This document shows positions 7,090 to 12,875 of a DNA stretch of 28,123 bases, one piece after another. The position numbers were made by a program, and so were the translations under genes. Under the pieces are notes generated by a model. That model saw only the letters and a list, made by a program, of their open reading frames with translations. It did no database searches and was not told the origin of the DNA. The stretch is from JAIRMO01 sp046533115 (lineage in GTDB: Bacteria > Spirochaetota > Spirochaetia > Treponematales > Breznakiellaceae). The stretch is from positions 1 through 28,123 of the forward strand of contig NZ_JAJQRC010000039.1 in NCBI RefSeq assembly GCF_046533115.1. Direction: 5' to 3'. Every line of letters begins with the position of its first letter. Positions within the stretch are counted from its first letter, which is position 1.

Positions 7090-9238
7090 GTATTTTGATG
7101 TTGAGGAAGTGGTCAAGGGTTATGACCGCGGCATTGTCGGCCGGATCCTTTCCTATGTAAAACCCTACCGGACCCTGGCGATCATCACCACCCTTGCCCT
7201 GGTCATCTCTACCCTGGGGGAACTTCTGATCCCGGTCCTGGAACAGCGGCTCATTGACGGCGCCATCCTGGCCCGTTTTTTCGCGATCTCCGCCGACGCG
7301 GTGTCCCGGGAAGGGAACAATTTGGACGAGGAGACCCGGAACGGCTTGGACCGGCTCCTCTCGGCCCCCCGGGCCCTCAGGGCCGGCGGTTTTATCCTTA
7401 TCCCCCAGGATCAGAATACCCGGATTTCCGGCCGCCTTGACGAAGTCCTCAAGAGCCGGGGGATCCTTCTGGATGACCAATGGTACGGTTTTTCTCTTGC
7501 CCCCGGCGATCCCGCCCGGCAAATTATCGAAGCCCACCGGGAACTTTTTGCCGCGGAGGGGGACACCGCGGCTATCCGGACCGGGGACCTCTATTCCCTT
7601 TCGATTTCAGAGATTCAAGCGATCCGGGGCCGGGACCTTTCGGTTATCTTTCGGGTAGTGGTGTTTTTGTTTTTGATCCTGGTGCTGGTTTTTATCTTTA
7701 CCTTTATCCAAACCTGGACCACCAGCCTGATCGGCCAGCGGGTTATGAAGGATATGCGCCTGGAACTGTTCAGAAAGACCGCCTCCCAATCCACGGATTT
7801 TCTTTCCCGGCACCCGGTGGGCCGTATCGTAACCCGGCTTACCGGAGATGTGGAAACCATCAATGAATTTTTCACCTCGGTGCTGGTGGCCTTTATCAAG
7901 GACCTTTCCATTATGGCCGGGGCCCTGGTTACCCTCTTTTTTCTTTCCCCCAAATTAGCCGCGGTGGTGCTTTTAACCATGTCTCCGGTGGCGGTGATCA
8001 CCGCCATAAGCCGTGTCCGGGCCCGGGACGCCTTTCGGCGGCAGCGGATCGCTTCTTCCCGGGTGAACGCCTACCTTTCGGAACGCCTTTCCGGGGTCCA
8101 GGTGGTGCAGCTTTTTTTGGGGGGGCGGAAAAGCCGTGAGGAATTCGGCGAACGGAACCAGGAGTACCTCCGGGCGAATTTGGAAGAAATGTATGTGTTT
8201 GCCATTTTCAGGCCCCTGATCGATTTTCTTGCCACCCTAACCACGGCCACGGTTGTAGTGGTGGGGGCCTCCATGGTACTCTCCCTCTCCCTTTCCCTGG
8301 GGGTGCTCATCGCCTTTATCAACCTGGTGGGGATGTTCTATTCCCCGGTGATGGATATCGCGGAAAAATATACCCTCCTCCAGTCCGCCATGGCCGGGGG
8401 GGAACGGGTGTTCAAACTTTTGGATACCCAGGAGGCGATCCCCGATGCGGGGAAGAGATCCGTGGAGGGAATGGTCCGGGGGCATATTGAATTTGAAAAT
8501 GTCTGTTTTTCCTATAAAAAAGGGGAGGAGATCCTGCGGGGCCTTACCTTTACCGTGCATCCCGGTGAGATGGCCGCCATTGTGGGGTATACCGGGGCGG
8601 GAAAGACCACCATCACCAATGTGCTGGCCCGGCTTTGGGACATCGATTCCGGCGAAATCCGGCTGGACGGCATACCTATCAAGGACATTCCCCTGCAGGA
8701 ACTGCGGCGGTCGGTCCTGCCGGTCCTGCAGGAGGTGTTTTTGTTTTCCGGTACCGTGGCGGAGAACATCAGCCTGGGGCTGCCCCTTTCGGAAGGGGAG
8801 ATCGAGGAGGCGGCCCGGGCGGTTCATGCCCATGAGTTTATTTCCCGGCTGCCCCAGGGCTACCAGACCAAACTTTCCGAAGGGGCCGCCAATATTTCCT
8901 CCGGTCAGCGGCAGCTTATCAGTTTTGCCCGGGTCATCGCCCATAACCCGGCCATTGTGGTCCTGGACGAAGCAACCAGCTCCATTGATACCGAAACGGA
9001 ACACCTGATCCAGCTGGGGATCCAACGGGTGCTGGCGGGACGAACCTCCCTGGTCATCGCCCACCGGCTTTCCACCATCCGGCATGCGGACCGGATCCTG
9101 GTACTTTCCGGCGGGGTCCTGGTGGAGGAGGGAAAACACCAGGATCTTATCGAGCGAAACGGCCTCTACGCGGGACTATACCGGCTTCAATACACCGGCG
9201 AAAAGGAAGAAAGAGAATTCGACCACCAAGGCGCATAA
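7082..9238 (+). CDS. Heterodimeric ABC exporter, catalytic subunit with extracytoplasmic insert (BmrD/YheH-like)
   Basis: 718-residue partner of the preceding half-transporter. The ATG at 7082 is chosen because a GGGGAGGG site lies just upstream and gives a typical MAEYFDVEEVV start. The first membrane segment (about residues 35-55) is separated from the next (about 195-215) by roughly 130 polar residues, matching the extracellular domain between TM1 and TM2 in BmrD-type subunits. The nucleotide-binding domain has Walker A GYTGAGKT near 502, a variant signature NISSGQRQ near 604, an intact Walker B VVLDEATSSID near 626, and IAHR. The last residues (REFDHQGA) and the stop codon are encoded by a dispersed repeat (see 9222-9379), so the native C-terminus was probably replaced. 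Confidence 0.93.
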   Translation: MAEYFDVEEVVKGYDRGIVGRILSYVKPYRTLAIITTLALVISTLGELLIPVLEQRLIDGAILARFFAISADAVSREGNNLDEETRNGLDRLLSAPRALRAGGFILIPQDQNTRISGRLDEVLKSRGILLDDQWYGFSLAPGDPARQIIEAHRELFAAEGDTAAIRTGDLYSLSISEIQAIRGRDLSVIFRVVVFLFLILVLVFIFTFIQTWTTSLIGQRVMKDMRLELFRKTASQSTDFLSRHPVGRIVTRLTGDVETINEFFTSVLVAFIKDLSIMAGALVTLFFLSPKLAAVVLLTMSPVAVITAISRVRARDAFRRQRIASSRVNAYLSERLSGVQVVQLFLGGRKSREEFGERNQEYLRANLEEMYVFAIFRPLIDFLATLTTATVVVVGASMVLSLSLSLGVLIAFINLVGMFYSPVMDIAEKYTLLQSAMAGGERVFKLLDTQEAIPDAGKRSVEGMVRGHIEFENVCFSYKKGEEILRGLTFTVHPGEMAAIVGYTGAGKTTITNVLARLWDIDSGEIRLDGIPIKDIPLQELRRSVLPVLQEVFLFSGTVAENISLGLPLSEGEIEEAARAVHAHEFISRLPQGYQTKLSEGAANISSGQRQLISFARVIAHNPAIVVLDEATSSIDTETEHLIQLGIQRVLAGRTSLVIAHRLSTIRHADRILVLSGGVLVEEGKHQDLIERNGLYAGLYRLQYTGEKEEREFDHQGA

Positions 9239-9379
9239 GGCGAAGAAGAAAGAAAATGGTTATTGAGGAGCAGGAAAAAAGGTATTGGATTGTGCCTATG
9301 AAGTTCATTTTGAGGATGGAATACGGCAGGTGGTCTTAAATGACTAATTTACCTTTTTCGCCTTCTGCGCCTTTGTGGT
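9222..9379. repeat. Inverted pair of CACGAA/AAGGCGCAGAAGGCGAA-family repeats
   Basis: A 27-base segment starting ACCACCAAGGCGCATAAGG (9222-9248) returns in inverted orientation at 9353-9379 with 24 of 27 bases identical. The left copy encodes the end of the ABC exporter gene. The right copy lies inside the broken toxin frame. About 104 bases separate them. They hold a short stretch that can be read as VLDCAYEVHFEDGIRQVVLND followed by stop, which faintly recalls DUF2442-type proteins; that reading is weak. Confidence 0.75.
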
Positions 9380-9509
9380 GATTTCTTACTATTTGTGGGT
9401 CAAGTTTAGCCTTCAGGGCGGGGAGAGTCATTCTGTTTATCGTTTTTTTGTCATGGTTTTGCCAAGAAAGATACTGTGCCCATCCGCTTTCGGAAAAAGC
9501 GATGGTCAT
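9336..9509 (-). pseudogene. Truncated YoeB-like toxin
   Basis: A 57-codon frame starts with an ATG that overlaps the antitoxin stop codon (ATGA), the classic toxin-antitoxin coupling. Its first 26 or so residues, MTIAFSESGWAQYLSWQNHD then KKTINRM, match the N-terminus of YoeB ribosome-dependent mRNA interferases (E. coli YoeB begins MKLIWSEESWDDYLYWQETD). Full-length YoeB is about 84 residues. Here the similarity stops after the first helix. The rest (TLPALKAKLDPQIV and on) is unrelated, with its end read from the AAGGCGCAGAAGG-type repeat. The catalytic C-terminal residues are lost, so this is almost certainly a dead toxin. Confidence 0.8.
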
Positions 9510-9823
9510 TTTTCCATCCCCGGCAACTCTTCCATTTTTTTTATTACGACTTTTCCATCTTCCAGCTCTTTAATCGATGCCTGCAGGTGCCGTAAATTCT
9601 TTTCGCTGTAGAAGGGATCATCTTCTTCCCCGGAGGGTATAGTATAGCCGGCACGGATAAGCGGCGCGGGGATACTGATTTCAAAGGGAATTTTCCGCTG
9701 CCGTACCGATTGGCGTACAAAAATGGTAATGGCTGTGGACATATTCATCCCCAGTTCGTTAAAAAGTTCTTCGGCCTGCTTTTTCAATTCCGAATTCATA
9801 CGGATAGTAACATTTTGGGTCAT
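9506..9823 (-). CDS. RelB/DinJ-family antitoxin
   Basis: 105 residues. The N-terminal half (MTQNVTIRMNSELKKQAEEL, then FNELGMNMSTAITIFVRQSV) is a textbook RelB/DinJ ribbon-helix-helix DNA-binding domain, with the first strand NVTIRM. The C-terminal half (EEDDPFYSEKNLRHLQASIKELEDGKVV) is the flexible toxin-neutralising tail. Such antitoxins bind their toxin and repress their own promoter. Here the downstream toxin frame is truncated, leaving an orphan antitoxin that could still autoregulate or neutralise a related toxin elsewhere. A promoter and a small inverted repeat lie just upstream (9834-9872). The ribosome binding site is weak. Confidence 0.9.
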   Translation of the reverse strand: MTQNVTIRMNSELKKQAEELFNELGMNMSTAITIFVRQSVRQRKIPFEISIPAPLIRAGYTIPSGEEDDPFYSEKNLRHLQASIKELEDGKVVIKKMEELPGMEK

Positions 9824-9833
9824 ACGCTTTACC

Positions 9834-9872
9834 TTGTACTTACAATATACTTTATTTGCAAGACAAAAACAA
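9834..9872 (-). promoter_or_regulatory. Promoter and operator of the toxin-antitoxin pair
   Basis: Read on the minus strand, TTGTTT (9872-9867) and TATATT (9849-9844) are separated by 17 bases, about 20 bases before the antitoxin ATG. The inverted repeat TTGTA-AG-TACAA (9845-9834) overlaps the edge of the -10 box, a plausible site for ribbon-helix-helix autorepression. Seen in sequence; function inferred. Confidence 0.55.
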
Positions 9873-9898
9873 GCAGGAACAGTAATCTCCGTTTAAAA

Positions 9899-10008
9899 TA
9901 ACCACGAACCACTCGAACAGACACGAACGGATTCAAAAAAACCGAAGGACCTGTCCTAAAAGTTTGTGATGATCGTGAGGTTTGTGATGTTCGTGGTTGT
10001 TTTTCCTG
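9899..10008. repeat. CACGAA-family repeats flanking a 60-90 base spacer
   Basis: AACCACGAACCACTCGAAC begins at 9900 and the same core returns inverted as GTTCGTGGTT at 9989-9998. Between them are further CACGAAC-like and GATCGTGAGG-like units. The whole 9824-10073 gap between the antitoxin promoter and the end of the aminotransferase gene holds only this repeat material and the promoter; I see no gene in it. Confidence 0.65.
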
Positions 10009-10073
10009 TCTTTTGTTGAAACTGAGAATTACTGAAGCAGGAACCGGTGGGGAATTTCCGCCATGACCTTCAA

Positions 10074-11330
10074 TTATAACACCGAAAAGGCTTCGTCGGC
10101 CACATCCAGGGTGGTTTGGATGTCCTCGTCGCTGAGGGAGTAGTTGAGGAAGTGGTTGTGGTGGTTGGTTAGGTATATGCCCCGCTTTACCATTTCGGCG
10201 ATCCAGCGCTGGTGGAGCATCAGGGCCGGGGTTTTGCCGTCCAAACCGATGTCGGCCAGGCGCAGGTAAAAGAGGGCGGGCATACCCGAGACGTGCAGGG
10301 TATAGCCGTGTTTTTTGGCCGCCCCGATGAGCCCCTGGGTAAGGCGGGTTCCCTTTTCGTGGAGGACCTGGGGGAGCTTGAGGTTTTTCATCTTTTCGAT
10401 ACAGGCTATACCCGCGGCAAAGGGGACGGCGGAGAGCCAATAGCTCCCGGTAAAGGTGAGGCCGCTGACGGTATTGCGGAGAAATTCCTGACCGCAGAGG
10501 GCGCTTACATTGTAGCCGTTGGCCAGGGCCTTGCAGAAACAGATCAGGTCCGCCTGGAAGCCGAAAAAGTGGTCGCTCCCGGCCAGGTCCAGCCGGAAGC
10601 CCGCCCGGACATCGTCCAGGATAAGGATCGTCTCCGTATCGGTACAGAGTTTGCGGACCTTTTGCCAAAAACCTTCGCCGGGCAATTCGTTGTCCGCGAA
10701 GTTACCGTGGAGGTAGGGCTGGGAGATAAGCGCCGCGATTTCCCCTTTGTTTTCCTCGAACACTTCGGCGAGTTTTTCGTAGTCGTTCCAGGGTACATAG
10801 AGGTTGTTGGCCACATCCTCCTCCAGGACCCCCGGATAATCGATCTTTTGGGTCCAGGGGGTCACCCCGTGGTAATAACCCTTAAAAAAGACGATCTTTT
10901 TTCGGCGGGTGTGGGCCCGGGCGGTCATGATCGCCAGGGTGGTGGAATCCCCCCCGTTTTTCATAAAAAACGCCCAATCCGCGGAGGCTACCGTATCGGT
11001 GAGGAGTTCCGCAAAATCGATCATTTTGGAGGAAGGGGTGGTGATGCAGTCCCCCTTTTCCCGCTGTTTTGCCGCGGCCCGGTCCACATCCGCATCGTTA
11101 TACCCCAACACGTTAGGTCCGTAGGCGCACATATAGTCGATAAAGCGGTTGCCGTCCACGTCCCAAAAATAAGTCCCCTGGGCCCGTTCCGAAAAAAAGG
11201 GGAAGGCCGTGACCGGCACAAAACAGCCCTCCGCCGGGCCCTGGTGGCCGTAGATCCCCGAAGGGATCACCCGCAGCGCCCGCTTAAATTCCTCGGCGCT
11301 TTTGGTATAGGTATAAACCGGAAAACTCAT
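10074..11330 (-). CDS. Class III aminotransferase, glutamate-1-semialdehyde aminomutase-like
   Basis: 418-residue PLP enzyme of the class III (fold type I) family, closest in style to glutamate-1-semialdehyde 2,1-aminomutase. Visible features: an N-terminal RVIPSGIYGH segment, WDVDGNRFIDY (the family's D.DGN.YIDY), FMKNGGDSTTLAIMTARAHT (cofactor phosphate loop, usually NSGTEA), ILDDVRAGFR (usual DEV..GFR) and the Schiff-base lysine in ICFCKALANGYN at about residue 267. The NGGDST loop and DDV differ from true HemL. No other tetrapyrrole gene is nearby, so a side role in amino-sugar or secondary metabolism is as likely as haem synthesis. GGGAG lies before the ATG. It follows the SCP2-like gene by 86 bases and probably shares its transcript. 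Confidence 0.85.
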   Translation of the reverse strand: MSFPVYTYTKSAEEFKRALRVIPSGIYGHQGPAEGCFVPVTAFPFFSERAQGTYFWDVDGNRFIDYMCAYGPNVLGYNDADVDRAAAKQREKGDCITTPSSKMIDFAELLTDTVASADWAFFMKNGGDSTTLAIMTARAHTRRKKIVFFKGYYHGVTPWTQKIDYPGVLEEDVANNLYVPWNDYEKLAEVFEENKGEIAALISQPYLHGNFADNELPGEGFWQKVRKLCTDTETILILDDVRAGFRLDLAGSDHFFGFQADLICFCKALANGYNVSALCGQEFLRNTVSGLTFTGSYWLSAVPFAAGIACIEKMKNLKLPQVLHEKGTRLTQGLIGAAKKHGYTLHVSGMPALFYLRLADIGLDGKTPALMLHQRWIAEMVKRGIYLTNHHNHFLNYSLSDEDIQTTLDVADEAFSVL

Positions 11331-11416
11331 AGCTACTCCCCCAGGCCCTCTGTAACGATCAGAATTCGGAACCTGCTCAAAGGTTGGCTTCGGGCACGGC
11401 TCTTTGCAGGGGCCCC

Positions 11417-12181
11417 CTAAGTTAAATAAAAGGCCGCCCGGTCCAGCAGACGGTTCACATTGTCCAGCATCCCCAAATTGCCCTGCATGGAGATAAGGCC
11501 CTGCCCCACACAGGCCAGGGCGTTTACCTTGCCGTCGAAAAGCTGCCGCGCCAGGGATAAACTTTCAAACTCCATAAGGGCATGGTAGTTTTCGGGAATC
11601 GTCCGGGAAGCGGTCAACCCATGGTCTTTGACCTGGATGGCGGCTTTGGGCCCCCCGGCGATGGATAATACTATCGTTCCATCGGCGATATTGGAAGCGG
11701 TGAACCGGCCGATGGAATCGTGGTTGCCGATCTGGGAAAGGGTCCGGGCGATTACAAAAAACATAATCACCGTACTGGCGTTAAAAAAGCCGGGATCAGA
11801 GATGTCCGCCGGGGGCCGCAGATACTGTTCCAGGATTTTGGTCAGTTTGGTAAAGGTTTGGGTAAGAAATCTGAGTTTGGTAAAACCTTTACTGGGGATG
11901 GGGGTCACCGTGCCGTCGATAAGGCCGTTAAATTTTTCACAACCCGAGAAGGGCAGCCTGATATCGCAGGGCCCCTTCCCTATCCGGGCGGCGCAGCCCT
12001 GTTCCGTAAACGAGAGGGTCATGGCCGGCCCGTTTTTTACGGTAAAACCCACGGTCAGGGGTTTACCTCCGGGAAGGACGGAGATAAGTTCCTTTGCCTC
12101 CGGGGAAAGGGCGCAGAGGTCCTCCATTCCCCCTAAAATACCGTACAGGTTGATATAAGCGAGGGTTACGGGATCTTTCAT
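11417..12181 (-). CDS. Protein with two SCP2-like halves (tentative)
   Basis: 254 residues, starting at the ATG at 12181 because AGGAGG lies about 10 bases upstream; the frame is open further upstream without a ribosome binding site. No signal peptide. Each half has the rhythm of an SCP2-type lipid- or sterol-binding domain. The first runs from LTVGFTVKNGPAMTLSFTEQ through a DIRLPFSGCEKFNGLIDGTV segment. The second runs from GTIVLSIAGGPKAAIQVKDH through QLFDGKVNALACVGQGLISM to a GNLGMLDNVNRLL end. I propose a tandem SCP2-like build but family membership is uncertain. The adjacent aminotransferase on the same strand suggests a two-gene unit. Confidence 0.6.
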   Translation of the reverse strand: MKDPVTLAYINLYGILGGMEDLCALSPEAKELISVLPGGKPLTVGFTVKNGPAMTLSFTEQGCAARIGKGPCDIRLPFSGCEKFNGLIDGTVTPIPSKGFTKLRFLTQTFTKLTKILEQYLRPPADISDPGFFNASTVIMFFVIARTLSQIGNHDSIGRFTASNIADGTIVLSIAGGPKAAIQVKDHGLTASRTIPENYHALMEFESLSLARQLFDGKVNALACVGQGLISMQGNLGMLDNVNRLLDRAAFYLT

Positions 12182-12209
12182 GAACTTGTTCCGCCTCCTC
12201 TGATAGATC

Positions 12210-12260
12210 AAATTAGTAGAGAAGCCGGGATCTGTCAAGGGGCGTATCCAAAATTGGATA
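12210..12260 (-). promoter_or_regulatory. Promoter and possible operator of the SCP2-like/aminotransferase pair
   Basis: On the minus strand a perfect TTGACA (12238-12233) is followed after 17 bases by TAATTT (12215-12210), placing the start near 12203, about 20 bases before the gene. Just upstream of the -35 is the inverted repeat TATCCAA-AA-TTGGATA (12245-12260), placed where an activator could bind. Confidence 0.5.
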
Positions 12261-12272
12261 GCATCAAAGAGA

Positions 12273-12400
12273 TTTAACCACGAACCGACACGAACCCGCA
12301 CGAACGAAGAGAAGAGAAAGAGAAGAGAATTCGACCACGAAGGCGCAGAAGGCGAGGAAGGAAGGAGAAGAGTTTAAGAGAGGAGGGAGGAGAGAGGAAG
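12273..12400. repeat. CACGAA/AAGGCGCAGAAGGCGA repeat followed by a purine-rich run
   Basis: TTTAACCACGAACCGACACG, then CACGAACGAAGAG, then AATTCGACCACGAAGGCGCA and GAAGGCGAGGAAGG. The second half is nearly the same as the end of the ABC exporter gene at 9214-9250, including the GAATTCGACCAC start. A G/A-only stretch follows to about 12400. I see no gene between 12182 and 12875; that stretch holds the minus-strand promoter, this repeat, an AT-rich promoter region and a structured leader. Confidence 0.75.
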
Positions 12401-12439
12401 AATTGGTGCCAGGCAGCGTTTTGGGGGTAAAATTAAGAT

Positions 12440-12613
12440 GCGCAAGAAACAGTAAAATATAGTAATATATGTTAATATATAGTGTTATGTATCATTAAAA
12501 CGCATAAAAACGCAAATCGAAATTTTTTGGAAAAACTGGAACAGTGATTTTTTTGCATTTTTTTTAAATTTTTTTCAAAAAAACAAGATTTTTTGACCAG
12601 AGTGTGATATAAT
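12440..12613 (+). promoter_or_regulatory. AT-rich upstream region and extended -10 promoter of the lipoprotein gene
   Basis: About 170 bases are strongly A+T rich with phased A- and T-tracts, in a GC-rich neighbourhood. They end in TGATATAAT (12605-12613), a perfect -10 box with the TG extension. No good -35 box sits at 17 bases, consistent with an extended -10 promoter helped by curved or UP-like upstream DNA. The start would fall near 12620. Confidence 0.65.
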
Positions 12614-12619
12614 TATTAG

Positions 12620-12875
12620 TATCCTTTTATAACAAAAAGGATGTCCGGCGGCCTCCCGGTTGCCGGTGTTTTTGGGTCTCTAATAAAGAGGGACCCCGGG
12701 GCAGTTCTATTCTTGGCGGAACTGCACTGCCTCCGGGGTTGCAATTACGCAAGGTGATTATAGCCTTCCAAGGCAAATATTACAATGCGTAAGTCCTCTT
12801 TATAACCCCCGGCGTTTAACCGTGCCGGGGCACTCAGGATCTGATCCTGGGCGCATATTTTTTAAGGAGGACTCT
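12620..12875 (+). ncRNA. Structured 5' leader of the lipoprotein mRNA, possible cis-regulatory RNA
   Basis: Several inverted repeats are visible in order. (i) ATCCTTTT/AAAAGGAT (12621-12642). (ii) CCGGC/GCCGG (12645-12666) followed by TGTTTTTGG, like a weak attenuator. (iii) A closing helix TAAAGAGGGAC (12684-12694) with GTCCTCTTTA (12793-12802), enclosing two arms: CCCCGG/CCGGGG with GCAGTTC/GAACTGC (12694-12738), and ACGCA/TGCGT (12747-12790). (iv) CCCCGGC/GCCGGGG (12807-12830). (v) CAGGATC/GATCCTG (12835-12849). AAGGAGG at 12864-12870 then precedes the ATG. GGTCTC/GAGGGACC (12675-12695) would compete with helix iii, so two alternative folds are possible. It matches no riboswitch class I recognise. 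Confidence 0.5.

Noticed and set aside
9375..9611. 78-codon plus-strand reading frame over the toxin remnant
   Set aside because: It is antisense to the antitoxin and toxin remnant, lacks a ribosome binding site and has no recognisable feature.
9829..10668. 279-codon minus-strand reading frame
   Set aside because: Out of frame with the aminotransferase gene, proline/arginine-rich, and it runs through the repeat; no ribosome binding site or family motif.
10212..11420. 402-codon plus-strand reading frame antisense to the aminotransferase gene
   Set aside because: The opposite strand encodes a clear class III aminotransferase with all motifs; the plus frame has no family features and is a GC-driven shadow.
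12620..12875. Known riboswitch (c-di-GMP, cobalamin, TPP, glycine) in the lipoprotein leader
   Set aside because: None of the conserved core sequences of these classes could be found; left as an unassigned structured leader.
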